Source: Canna indica (Eukaryota; Streptophyta; Magnoliopsida; Zingiberales; Cannaceae). Taken from it: a stretch of 64,000 nt of DNA. The position numbers and the translations under genes are program-made. The notes below the pieces were generated by a model that saw only the letters and a program-made list of their open reading frames with translations, searched no databases and had not been told where the DNA came from. Every line of letters begins with the position of its first letter. The first letter of the stretch is position 1. The DNA lies in NCBI GenBank assembly GCA_034359265.1, contig CP136891.1, positions 57,512,001 through 57,576,000 on the forward strand, read 5' to 3'. Positions 34,672-45,609 of this stretch are shown here, one piece after another.

Positions 34672-35013
34672 TGTTAGGACTTTAACTTGATCTAATGAAT
34701 AGGTTGTTACATCCACAAATAATCTGAGACTGAATATGATAGTGCATTATATGAAATCAAGAATACAAGTAATGAGTTTCAAACCAATCACTCACAAAGA
34801 TTAAGAAATCTTTCTCAACCTCACTGTCACTCTTGTGATCCCAAAAGAAAAAGATCCTTTAACTTGTAACTTTCTGTCTCAAACTTTTTATAGTTCTTGA
34901 TATGGTTGCTACATAACTGAAGCACATTGTAACCAACTAGAAACCAACTAATACCTAACTTGCAACTGATGCAAAATATAAGTGAATTTAATGAAATAAA
35001 AAACAATCCTACA
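34672..35013 (-). repeat. Copia 3' LTR, 342 bp
   Basis: On plus it runs TGTTAGGACTTTAAC to AAACAATCCTACA. The neighbouring polypurine tract reads AAATAAGGGAGGAATA on minus. A TATA-like CTATAAAAAGTTT lies near 34885 on minus. No partner LTR is present at the right side of the remnant. Confidence 0.8.
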
Positions 35014-35030
35014 TATTCCTCCCTTATTTC

Positions 35031-35354
35031 ATGAAAGTCACACAACCAAGAGAACAAGCCCTAGCCACCAAATCACCAATGAGTTTACTCAGGGAGTTTG
35101 TCAATGTGTAGGAAATCCCTACAATAAACAAACTTCTTCAAAGGAACAATCTTAGTGCTGAAGTTAGATGGATTATCTTCTAAAGGTATCATTTTTAAGC
35201 TCACTTCCTTTGCTTCAATTTTATCACGAATGAAGTATTGTCTTACATCTATGTGTTTTGATCTCTTGTGAAATACAGGATCTTTACATAAGAAGTAGGC
35301 ACTTTGACTATCTGTGAACAGCTATGTCTCTCCCTCATACACCTCTAACTTCAT
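35031..35354 (-). pseudogene. copia RNase H, C-terminal part
   Basis: On minus this reads FTDSQSAYFLCKDPVFHKRS, KHIDVRQYFIRDKIEAKEVS and KIVPLKKFVYCRDFLHID, the end of copia RNase H. The catalytic TDS Asp is visible. A stop lies just before it. The upstream half of the same domain is at 37205-37620, across the nested TIR element. Confidence 0.85.
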
Positions 35355-35357
35355 TAA

Positions 35358-37201
35358 GGGGGCGTTTGGTTGCCCGCAAGTACAAATGCTGCAACTAGAG
35401 TTGCAGCATTTAGATAATAAATTTGTTTGGTTGGCTACAAAATCATTTTGCAGCATTTACTAGTTGCAACTTGTATTTCAAATATCATTTGCGGGCTGCA
35501 AGTGGAATTGCAGCCCAAAAAGCCCGCAATACAAGATTGTGGGCTGCAAATGCAATAATTTAAGTATTGAAAAATAATTAATTTTGGCGACGTAGAGTCG
35601 TCAGATAAGACGAGATAAATATCAAAGTTGTAGGTTTTCGCGCGCTGAACATGATGGTAGTGTCAGATTTTATATCTGATGTCGTTTGATAGATTTTTTA
35701 ATATATTTTCAGTATTATACAAAAATTAAAAATTATTAATTTGTCAGACAAATTGTGTCGGGCCTAAGTTTTTAGCCTGGCCCGAAAAAATTTGTCCCAG
35801 GCTCGACCCGAAAAATTTATGCCCGACCTGGCCCGAAAAAGTTCGTGTCCAGCCTGGCCCAAAAAAATTTGTGCCCGGCCTGGCTCGAAAAAATTCGTGT
35901 CCGTCCCGCCTCGAAAAAATTTGTGTCTGCCCGACCAAAAAATTTGTGCCCGACTCGGTCTGAAAAAAAATTTGTGTCCGACCCGACCCAAAAAATTCGT
36001 GCACTGCACGGCTCGTCCCAGCCCGGCTTGGTCCGAAAAAATTCGTGCCCAACCCGGCCTGAAAAATTTCGTGCCTAGCCCGACTTAAAAGTTTTATGCT
36101 CGGCCAGGCCCGAAAAGTTTTGTGCTCGGCCAGGCCCGAAAAAATTCGTGCTCAGCTTGGCTCAAAAAAATTCACGGTCGGCCTGGCCCTGCCCAAAAAA
36201 AATTCGTACCCCAGCTCGGCCCAAAAAAATTCATGCCCGACCTGAAAAAATTCGTGCCCAACCCAGCCTGCCCGAAAAAGTTTGTGCACTGTCCGACTCG
36301 TGCCGACCCGAAAAAATTCGTGCCTTGCCCAACCCAAAATTATTCGTGCACGACCCAATCAAAAAAAGTTCATGCCCAACCCGGCCCAAAATATTTTGTG
36401 CTCGGCCCGCCCCAAAAAAATTCGTGCCCGGTCTTGCTCGAAAAAATTCTTGCCCAGCCCTGCCCCGAAAAATTTCATGGTACGACCTGCCCAAAAAAAT
36501 TCGTGTCCCGGCCCGACCCAAAAATTTTCATGCCCAGTCCGAAAAAATCGCATCGGGCCCAACCTTGCCTGGAAAAATTTGTGCACTACCCATCTTGACT
36601 CGGCCTGGCCCAAAAAAATTATGCTCGACCCTGCATGAAAAAATTCATTCCCGGCCAAAAAAATTTCGTGCTCGGCCCGGCCCGAAAAAATTCCCGCCCG
36701 ACCCGGCCCGACCAGAAAAAAAATTCGTGCCCAGCCCGAAAAAAAAATGGTGTTCGACCCAGCCTTGCCCGAAAAAATTCGTGCACTGCTCAACCTGTCC
36801 CTGTCCGGCTCGGGCCGACTCGAAAAAATTCGTGTCCAGCCCGGCCCAAAAGATTTGTGCACGACCCGACCCGAAAAGTTTGTGCCTGGCCCTGCCCGAA
36901 AAAGTTTGTACCCGGCCCAGATAAATTCGTGCACTCTCGGGCCATCCCATCCCGGCCCGGCTCAGCCCGACTTGAGAAAATTCGTGCCCGACCCGACCCG
37001 AAAAATTTCGTAAGATGCAGGTTGCACGTTGCAAGTGTAATTACAACTTCCATTTGCGGCCAACCAAATGCTTGCAAATAGAAGTTGCAACTCTACTTGC
37101 GGGCAACCAAATGGTAGGCTGCAAAATCTATTTGCGGGCATTTACTTTTGCATGCAAATAGATTTTGCAGCATTTACACTTGCGGGCAACCAAACGTCCC
37201 C
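35358..37201. mobile_element. 1.84 kb TIR element with TAA target duplication (Tourist-like)
   Basis: Ends GGGGGCGTTTGGTTGCCCGC and, read in reverse, GGGGACGTTTGGTTGCCCGC form a long inverted repeat (with AAGT following in both). TAA duplications lie at 35355-35357 and 37202-37204. Removing it rejoins the copia RNase H. Both subterminal regions repeat the motifs TTGCGGGC and GTTGCAGCATTTA in either orientation. The centre is a GC-rich minisatellite. No transposase is present. Confidence 0.9.
35755..37015. repeat. GC-rich minisatellite, ~25-33 bp units, ~1.26 kb
   Basis: Roughly 45 diverged units on the theme GGCCCGAAAAAATTCGTGCC fill the core of the TIR element. Because the unit lacks stop codons in several frames, open frames arise on both strands (for example 36148-36924 plus and 36359-36934 minus) with repetitive KKF-V-P-ARP or FF-GRAG composition. 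I regard them as artefacts. Confidence 0.9.
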
Positions 37202-37204
37202 TAA

Positions 37205-37620
37205 GAGTCCTTTTAGCCATAATGCCTCTTTTACTGCTTCTGTTGTAGATATGAACTCTGCTTCAGTATTGGAAAGAGCGACGTTGGACTTCCAAGACAC
37301 ACAACAACTAGACCAAGTAAAATAGTACGAACTCGTAGATTTGCAATTATCTTTATTGCTTGCATAATCTGAGTCCACGAAGCCTTTTAAAATAGGTACA
37401 TCTTCATAGTTAGAGTAGCACAATCCTTAAGAAATAGTAGACTTGAGATACCTTAGTAGGAACTTAAGGCCATTCTAGTGTTCAAGTCCAGGATTCGACA
37501 TAAATCGACTCAGAACACTTATTGAAAAAGCTACATCTGGTCTTGTACATAGCATAGAGTACATGACAGACCCCACTCCTACATCATATGGAACACGTCA
37601 TCTTTTTCTTTTCTTCCTTA
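37205..37620 (-). pseudogene. copia RT C-terminus / RNase H N-terminus
   Basis: On minus the text runs from a YDVGVGSVMYSMLCTRPDVA block through FMSNPGLEH, FVDSDYASNKDNCKSTSSYY and SNTEAEFISTTEAVKEALWL. These are the end of reverse transcriptase and the start of RNase H (Asp in VDSDYA, Glu in TEAEF). A stop follows GLEH, another stop follows STIS, and a frameshift lies near 37600. Confidence 0.88.
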
Positions 37621-37621
37621 A

Positions 37622-37852
37622 TAGTTGAACAGTCCCTACAAGCTCACAAGAAGATATCACAAGAGCACCCAACTGCTTGCTTGCGAGCTGGTGCACTTAT
37701 GGCAGTGCTATCTTCTCTTGACTCTTTTCCACAGAAGTTCAGAGAGTAGAATTATCAACTGCGGCAAATATGTGCAAGAAACTGCCATCAGATACAACTG
37801 ATTTTGTTACCGATGCAGCTTCGCTCTTGACTTCTTTTAAGACTAATTAAGG
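37622..37852 (+). pseudogene. Captured UPL3/UPL4-type HECT ubiquitin-ligase fragment
   Basis: On plus, VEQSLQAHKKISQEHPTACL followed by RAGALMAVLSSLDSF, and after a one-base deletion STEVQRVELSTAANMCKKLP and SDTTDFVTDA, match the armadillo-repeat region of plant UPL3/UPL4 as I recall it. These are E3 ubiquitin ligases acting in trichome and hormone pathways. Only ~75 residues are present, ending in a stop at ~37850, with no HECT domain. The fragment lies between two parts of a copia element inside a CACTA element, in the opposite orientation to copia. It is a transduplicated exon, not a gene. The remaining 37853-39345 sequence shows no homology I can name. Confidence 0.8.
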
Positions 37853-39345
37853 ACATATATAATGCCAAAGCTTCTTATCATGTTGTCAAGTAATGCTTGT
37901 TATTAAAGGCTATCACTGCTGAAGATGTTAGGATCTAGAATTTGGGCAATTAGCAAATGATTAATTTCACCAGCATTTGGCTTGAGATCATAATATTACT
38001 GATCTTTCTCACCAGCATTTGGCTGTTGTTGCTTGAGATCATGATCTTGTGTGCCATTCTTGCCACAGAACTTCCATGTTGTTCTCTTGAGCTATTGACA
38101 CATGTGTGTATATCACATGTGGTGCATCAACTAGTTAATTTCATTGGTGGAAAAATAATTAAATGTCATCTATGCGTACATACATCGACGATGAGACTGT
38201 AAAGAAATTAATTATCAAGAGAGTGGTCCATATATTTTATGGATCAATAGATGTCTTTTATTTATGATAAAGGAGAAGATTTGGTGGACCATTTCTTCTT
38301 CAGAGTTGAGAACATGGTTGTCTAAGAATCATCACGTGATTATTTGAATGCTTGACGGCTACTGAAGGATATATGCTTTACTAATTTCCTTAATTATTGG
38401 TAAAAAATAAAATTCCTTAATTATCCTTTTTGAACTATCTGTATATACTTAAATTCATTCCTAGAAATTAAATATATATGTTCCATGCATGTATTGGCAT
38501 AAGATTTTCCTATTTAATAGAGATGTAAAGTAAGCTAAATTTAAAGTGATATAGAAGCTCAGAGATATGACAAAACTGTTTTGGTTTTACTATTTCAAGG
38601 ATGAGTACATAGAAAACTATATAATAATCTTTGTTTCGGGAGATCATTTAATAGCCTTGGAATGAGTCAAACTAGTTTCGAAGTTGCTTGCAGTAACTGT
38701 ATATGAGTCGAAGTGTTTGTCAGGAAACATATGAAAAAAAGGGAAGGATGTCAGAAACTTGTTATGCATCTTGTACAACCAACATCTTTTCCTTTTACAT
38801 GCTGACTCCAATTGACTAATTCTTGAATTCATTTAGCAATATTCTTAGCATAGAAAAATTATTGCAAAATTCCATAGCATCAAAATTTCACCAAAGGTTC
38901 ATTTTATCCTAAGGGTTCATACTTGTTTCTCTAAAGTTCCTAATAAGTTATTGTATGATCGGATATGAGTTTCATGTTGTTGGCTTTCTATTTCGATTGT
39001 TTGTTACTCCCACATATTTAAACCTTGTTACCTATATATTGTTGTGTTGCATATCTGTATTATATATACAAATATGTCATCTATAAAAGTTGCTTAGTTA
39101 TATGGCTATGCATTTGAGCATTTGAGAGATATTTGGTGTAATTTATCTGAAATTGTTAGGCTATACTATTATAGATATGATAGTGTTACTTGAAGCTCCA
39201 TTTATAATATGCTTAACATGCTTAATTTTTCTTCCAAGTTTATTAATTGGATTAAGGTATGCATTTCTACTACTAGTTTTTCTTGGAATATTAATGATTT
39301 TATGATTAATGTATGTTGATAATTCCTTGCTTCTGGACCAGTAAT
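37853..39345. other. Unassigned insert between copia fragments
   Basis: There are no supported genes. A short tandem duplication of CACCAGCATTTGGCT-...-CTTGAGATCAT is at ~37965-38045. The sequence may be intronic DNA captured with the UPL3-type exon. It replaces the copia reverse transcriptase body. Confidence 0.4.
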
Positions 39346-40780
39346 AGCTTGTTGATAATTTTCAGGAACAATAAACCAGACTTGTTCTGAAGTCATCAGT
39401 GCAAACTCTATCAAATTTCCAGCTTCATATCTTTTATTAGGAACTCTGATTCTAGGCTCTCTATCTCTCACTAACTGATAGTTAGAGATATCCATAGATT
39501 CTGTAGGCTCTTCAATTATTGGTTGTGGCAAATCCCCTTCTTCATCCACTTGATCCTTAGGATTTACATCCTTCGGGTCAAGTGCCTCTCCTTGAGAGGA
39601 CATATTAGTGTTGATTCCCTCTTCATCATCAACTCTATCACCTTCTTCATTATCAAGATGATAAAGTAAAGGCTTAATAGAATCAGATTGAGTCTCAAAC
39701 CTGAATACTTCATTTTTTGAGTGCCTTTCACCATTCACGTTGCATTCCTTATATCCTTGCTAATCTGAATCTTATATCTTTGCTAATCTGAATCTTATAT
39801 CCACCAGGTTGAAGCAATAAGACCCTATAGCCTTTAACACCTTTAGGATACCCCAACAAAACTCCCTTTGCTGATCTTGACTCAAACTTTCCAACATCTT
39901 GGTGTATGTAAGCAGCACACCCAAAAGTCCTTAAGTAGTCCAATCTTGGCTTCCTCCCTGACCACATCTTTTATGGGGTTTTGAAACCTATGCTAGAGGA
40001 GGGAATTCTATTAATAAAATAAGCTGTAGTATTAACTGCTTCCCCCCACAAAGTTTGTTTCAAACCTGATGTAAGCAACATGCATCTAGCCTTCTCCAAT
40101 ATGGTCCTATTCATCCTCTCGGCCACTCCATTTTGTTGTGGAGTGAGCCTAACTATCTTATGCCTCTTGATTCCCTTAGTAGAGCAATATGAATCAAAAT
40201 TGAAGTTACAGAACTCCAAACCATTATCAGTTCTCAAACACTTCAACCTTTTTTAAGTTTGATTCTCCATAAGAGTATGCCATTGCTTGAATGCTTCAAA
40301 AGCCTTTTCTTTGGTCTTCAATAAGTAAATCCAGATCTTTCTGGAGTAATTATCTATGATAGACAAGAAATATTTGTTTCCTCCCTGAGTGGGAACACTA
40401 GTGGGTCCCCAAAGGTCAGCATGACCACAATCCATAATTCCACTTGCTCTAGCACTAGAATTTTTGAAAGAAAATCTATGTTGTTTGCCCAAAACACATC
40501 CCTCACAGAACTCTAGAGGCTCTACTTTCAGCTTTCCCAACAGACCTTGCTTCTCCAAGTGATATAGGCCTTTATTGTCCACATGTCCAAGCCTGTTGTG
40601 CCATGGAAGAGTCATTCAATTTTGAATTGTTGGCAGTGACTAGATTTATCTCAATGGTTCCAATCACATGATACAACCCATTCCTTTCATAGCTTCTAAT
40701 CACCTCCTTTCCGGCCTTTGATACAATTCTAACACCATGACCCCGCACTAGGTAAAAATGATTTGATGTATACATTTATC
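39346..40780 (-). pseudogene. copia GAG-pre-integrase and integrase
   Basis: On minus, VIG...MTLPWHNRLGHVDNKGLYHL and EGCVLGKQHR form the zinc-binding GAG-pre-integrase segment. The integrase core DLWGPTSVPTQGGNKYFLSI, CLRTDNGLEFCN and NGVAERMNRTILEKARCML contains two catalytic Asp (DLWG, TDNG) and a Glu (AERMNRT). The C-terminal part follows (DYLRTFGCAAYIHQ, GVLLGYPKGVKGYRV). The frame is broken near 40615, 40252, 39968 and 39745 by stops or shifts. Acidic linker sequence (39400-39700) precedes the lost reverse transcriptase. Confidence 0.9.
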
Positions 40781-41384
40781 ACTGCATGCATGGTTTTAGT
40801 TAAAAGACAATGCCATGAATGAATGAACTGCATCTGTTTCTCTGCACATGAATGAATGAATTGATATTTAATTAATGTTGCTTTGACTGGATGTGGTCCA
40901 ATAAGTTTCTCTGTATATCTTGTTTAATCTTCACAGGTTTCAGAATTGTAGTTTCAGAACTACAGACATCCTCAGATAACTTAGAGAAGTGATAACAGTT
41001 TGGAAGACCACTGTCTGAAACCAACTAACTTAAGGTTGGTTGAATTCTTTTGTTTAATGAATTACTTTTTCATTTGAGTCATTTTATTCAATATCTTTGG
41101 TGGAAAAATAATATTTTATATCTATGAATTATCAATGTTGGCAAAAGAAAAGAAATGTAAATTTTTAGTTCAGTATACCTATAAATTATCAATGTTCTAT
41201 TCAGTTATTTCTAATTATCATTTTTATATTAAACAATGGCTATTAGTAGCCTCTTCTTGCCCTTACATGAATCACCTACTATGATTTCTCCATATCCTAC
41301 TGTCATGTAGATTGCCAGACATGTAATGCATGTTAATAACTAATGTGCTTAACATTGTTGCTAGGTTGAAAGGAGCTAATTAAA
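40781..41384 (+). promoter_or_regulatory. Upstream region of the TnpD gene
   Basis: Non-coding sequence between the copia remnant and the transposase start. It contains TTCACAG|GTTTCAG-like splice context at ~40932 and is probably leader or intron. No defined promoter element was found. Confidence 0.35.
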
Positions 41385-42259
41385 ATGTATACCGATCGTA
41401 GTTGGATGAAACGTCGAATAATTCGAGGAGCTTTGACTGATGAATTTATGAAGGAGTCGAGGGATTTCTTGATTTTGCATACTCCAAAACTCAATATATT
41501 TTTGGTGATAAAATTAAGTGCCCATGTCGACGATGTATTAATCGTCAATTTCATTATCGAGATGAGGTGGAATATCACTTATGTTCGAAGGGATTTATGT
41601 CTGGCTACACACAATGGATTGCACATGGGGAGTTGACAAGTGAAGAAATTGGTGAATCGTCAATCATTCCTCAATCGGAAAGCTTTGATGCTCCTCAAAA
41701 TCCATATAGAACTATGGTGATGGATGCAATCGGTATTGAAGGTATTGGCTCATCAAATGCAGAAGAAAGACCAAATGATGAAGTTGCCAAGTTTTTTGAA
41801 TTATTGAATTACGTAGATGAGCCATTATGGAGTGGTTGTAAGAGTCAAAGCAGGCTATCAGCCATGTCACAGTTACTTAATTGCAAATCTGAGTTTAACA
41901 TGAGTGAAGCTTGCTATGATCGATTGATGTTAATAATTAAATATATGTTACCAGAAGATGCCAAGTTGGAAGAAAATTTTTACAGAACGAAGAAGATGAT
42001 GAAGAAATTAGGACTTGGGTACGAGAAGATAGATGCATGTGAGAATAATTGCATGTTATTTTATAAAGAAACGTCACATTTAATACAATGCTCAGTGTGT
42101 GGACATGCTAGATATAAGAATACGCCATTAGATAATGGTAGGAGGAAAAAAAACCGTATAAGGTCTTACGGTATCTTCCTATAACATCAAGGCTTCAAAG
42201 ATTTTTTATGTCTGAAAAAATTGCAAAGCATATGATTTGACATGCAAAGAATCGCAATT

Positions 42260-42805
42260 CAGATGTTGTTGCGCATCTTGCAAATAGTAAGGCATGGAAA
42301 CATTTTGATGCTCATCATCCTTCATTTGCTTCTGATCCAAAGAATGTCATATTAGGATTGTGCACCGATGGCTTCAACCCATCGGGCATTCTTCTATTCC
42401 ATATTCAGTTTGGCCTGTGCTCATTACTGTATACAATTTGCCGCCATCTATGTGTTTGAAGGATCAATTTATATTCTTAAGTATGATAATTCCTGGACCA
42501 AAGAGTCCACGTAAAGAACTTGATATATTTTTCAGATGTTGTTGCGCATCTTGCAAATAGTAAGGCATGGAAACATTTTGATGCTCATCATCCTTCATTT
42601 GCTTCTGATCCAAAGAATGTCATATTAGGATTGTGCACCGATGGCTTCAACCCATTCGGGCATTCTTCTATTCCATATTCAGTTTGGCCTGTGCTCATTA
42701 CTGTATACAATTTGCCGCCATCTATGTGTTTGATCGAAGGATCAATTTATATTCTTAAGTATGATAATTCCTGGACCAAAGAGTCCACGTAAAGAACTTG
42801 ATATA
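42260..42805 (+). repeat. Tandem duplication inside TnpD, two copies of ~273-278 bp
   Basis: Copy 1 begins CAGATGTTGTTGCGCATCTT at 42260 and copy 2 at 42533. They differ by a missing T in CCCATCGGGC (copy 1) and a 4-base gap near TGTTTGA-AGGATC. The spacing of 273 bp is exactly 91 codons. The small indels then disrupted copy 1. Confidence 0.9.
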
Positions 42806-44107
42806 TTTTTGAGGCCATTGATTGATGAACTGAACATGTTATGGTCTGATGGGATTATGACATATGATGTGTTTAGAAAACAAAATTTTCAAATGAGAGC
42901 AGCACTTATGTGGACTATTAGCGACTTCCCTGCATATGCTATGTTATCAGGATGGAGCACACACGGGAGGTTAGCTTGTCCATATTGTTTAGAGCGTAGC
43001 AAAGCTTTTATTCTCGAAAATAGGAGAAAGACATCATTTTTCGATTGTCATCGTCAATTTCTCCCTCTTGATCATCCATATCGAAGGCAAAGAGACAAAT
43101 TTATGAAAGGCCGAATTGAAAGAGATGTTCCACCTCCACGATTATCGGGCGATGAAATGAAGACACGTGTTGATAAACTGCCTGATATTCAATTTGGAAA
43201 TCAATGTATTGCTAGAATTTCAGGATTTGGGCAACAACACAATTGGGTTAAAAATAGTATCTTTTGGAGTTTACCGTATTGGCATACAAATTTAATTCGA
43301 CACAACTTAGATGTGATGCATATTGAACGAAATGTATTTGAAAATATATTCAATACGGTGATGGACATCAAGGGGAAAACAAAAGACAATGTCAATGCTA
43401 GAGCTGATTTGCCTAAGTATTGCAAGTGCCCTTAGTTAGAATTACAACATGTTAATGAGAAACTATTGAAGCCAAGAGCCTCATTTGTGTTGAGCAAAGA
43501 ACAAATCAAAGGAGTATGTCATTAGGTCAAAGAATTAAAATTTCTCGATGGTTATGCTTCAAACATAAGCTGGTGCGTAAATACAGATGATTATAAATTT
43601 TATGGAATAAAAAGTCATGATTGTCATGTTTTCATGCAAAGGCTTATTCCAATCACATTTCGTGATTTATTACCGGATCCAGTATGTGATACATTAACCG
43701 AGCTGAGTTTATTCTTTCGGGATTTGTGTTCAAGTGTATTACGAATTAAGGATATAGAAAGACTCGAGTTAAACATTGTCGAGATATTATGCAAGCTTGA
43801 GAAAATCTTTCCACCAAATTTTTTCGACTCTATGGAGCATCTCCCCATTCATTTAGCTTATGAGGCTAAAGTTGGTGGTCCTGTACAATACAGATGGATG
43901 TATATATTCGAAAGGTAACACATATGCCCTTTTGATTCTTCACTCAAATTTCTAAATTTATAACATCTTAACCTATAAGAATATTTTCTGGTATATGCTT
44001 CAATTGAAGAAAAAAGTGAAGAATCGAGCATATGTTGAAGGATCAATTTGTGAAGCATATATCATATAAGAAATTTCTAATTTTTGTTATTTCTACTTTG
44101 AACCAAA

Positions 44108-44225
44108 GGTACATACAAGGTTGAATCAATTTTTAATTTATAATTTATAAGGAATTTTTAATTTTATATCAACTCTATTTCGTATCAAATTAGGTACAAA
44201 CAAGGTTGAATCAAGTACCTCGAAA
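44108..44225 (+). repeat. Partial duplication at the DUF4218 region
   Basis: AAAGGTACATACAAGGTTGAATCAA (44106 region) recurs as AGGTACAAACAAGGTTGA at ~44192, 85 bp further on. One copy keeps the reading frame into VPRNDDGG and the other is dead. Confidence 0.65.
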
Positions 44226-45554
44226 TGATGATGGTGGAGTTTCAACTACCATGGGACGCCTATCTATCTTTACCTACCCTGGTCGACCTTGTGGGGTTGT
44301 TGGGCCTTATAGGATGATTGTCGATGAAAATGAGTATAAAGCAATTGAGCTTTACATACTTATGAATTGTCAAGAAATCTCTCCTTTTATCAAGTACGTA
44401 GTAGTATTAACATCCATTTTTCTATTAATTATTTCAGATATTCAATTTATGTTAATATAAACCTTGTTATTTTTTAGTGAGTTTAATGATATCATTAGGC
44501 AAAGAGAACCACACTTGACTGATGCAGAGCTTGAGAAGTTACGAGATAGAGAATTTCCAAAATGGTTGAGAGATTATGTAAGTTGAACAATCATTTCCGT
44601 GTCAATGTGAATAATCATGATTAAATTATCTTTACAAATTGTTCTATTCATCTTTTTATGATAGGCTAATCATAATATTGGCACGGTTGATAATCGAATA
44701 CTTGCCATTGCACAAGGTCCACAGAGATTGGTTCGATCTATGAAGGGTTATTTTGTGAACGGATATAAGTTTCACACCAAGAAATATTCACATGGAAAGA
44801 AAACAATTAACAGTGGTGTTTGTGTCAAGGGTAGTTGCTACAATGACTTTGAAGCTGATTACTATGGCATTTTGATTGATATTGTAGAGGTAGAATACTT
44901 TGGTGGAAATAATATGGTGTTATTTAAATGTGAGTGGTTTGATACCGAAGAAGGTGTTAGAATACATCCTCGTTATTGACTTGTTGAAATCAACCACAAG
45001 ATGAGACTTTATCATGATGCTCATTTTGTGTTAGCAAAACAAGCTCAACAAGTTTATTACACGAGTTATCCATCAAAGAAAAAAGGAAGGAGTGATTGGT
45101 GGATTGTATGCAAAATTAAAGTAAGAAATAGATATGATGTATTAGACGATAATATCCCTCCACAAACCGATGATTTTTTTCAAGAGGATATGATGAGGTT
45201 GAAGCAGTACAACCTATTATGCCTACAACTGAGTTGGATGTAGTCAATAATGATGGTGTAGTTGATGAAGTAGATCAACATGAAGAATTATTCTTGAGAA
45301 CTCAAATACAAGCCATTGAGGAGGATGCATAAGTGGACAATGTCGACATTGAAGATGATACTGAAGATGATGAAGATGTCGAGGATTCCTCAAATGAGGA
45401 GAATGATGATTGAAACTTTTTTGTATAAGTTTAATTTTGATAATTACTTAAAATTGTTGTGAACATGATGAAAAATTCTCATTTATTTGTAATTGAAAAT
45501 TTTAATTCATGTGTGTTGAATTATCAACTATTCTTAATGCACTTTTATTAAGTG

Positions 45555-45602
45555 ATGGTGACACGAGGGTGAGGGCGAGGGCGAGGGCGAGGTCGAGGGC
45601 GT
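45555..45602. repeat. GAGGGC microsatellite at the TnpA start region
   Basis: About six imperfect GAGGGC/GAGGTC hexamers. They could encode an acidic/Gly run, but no start codon context supports translation. Confidence 0.7.
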
Positions 45603-45609
45603 CCTCCAT

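Larger units (their letters stand above)
34672..40780 (-). mobile_element. Ty1/copia remnant, 5'-truncated, minus orientation
   Basis: The element has one LTR (34672-35013), a polypurine tract (35014-35030), RNase H, then integrase and GAG-pre-integrase sequence toward 40780. There is no gag and no second LTR on the right. The RNase H is split by the TIR element 35358-37201. Most of the reverse transcriptase is replaced by ~1.7 kb of unrelated DNA (37620-39345). The domain order integrase before RT/RNase H is that of copia. Confidence 0.85.
41385..45413 (+). pseudogene. CACTA TnpD transposase (Tnp2, DUF4218, DUF4216), decayed
   Basis: The transposase-associated domain starts MYTDRSWMKRR and is frameshifted near 41450. 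It resumes as FMSGYTQWIAHGE..., then CSVCGHARYKN. The Tnp2 domain (~42540-43437) contains IIPGPKSPRKELDIFLRPLI, LACPYCLERSKAF and LDVMHIERNVFENIFNTVMD. DUF4218 follows (43450-44250: FMQRLIPITFRDLL, HLPIHLAYEAKVGGPVQYRW). Small introns, such as the donor GTAAGTTG at 44579 and acceptor TGATAG at 44664, lead to DUF4216 (44665-45200: GYKFHTKKYSHGKKTINSGV, VLFKCEWFD). The tail is acidic (45190-45413). There are stops at 43434, ~43525 and 44978. A 273 bp tandem duplication interrupts the middle. Confidence 0.88.

Noticed and set aside
35744..37081. Long overlapping frames on both strands in the GC-rich array
   Set aside because: The repeat unit contains no stops, and there are no start context or domains. 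Both strands being open is a by-product of the unit.
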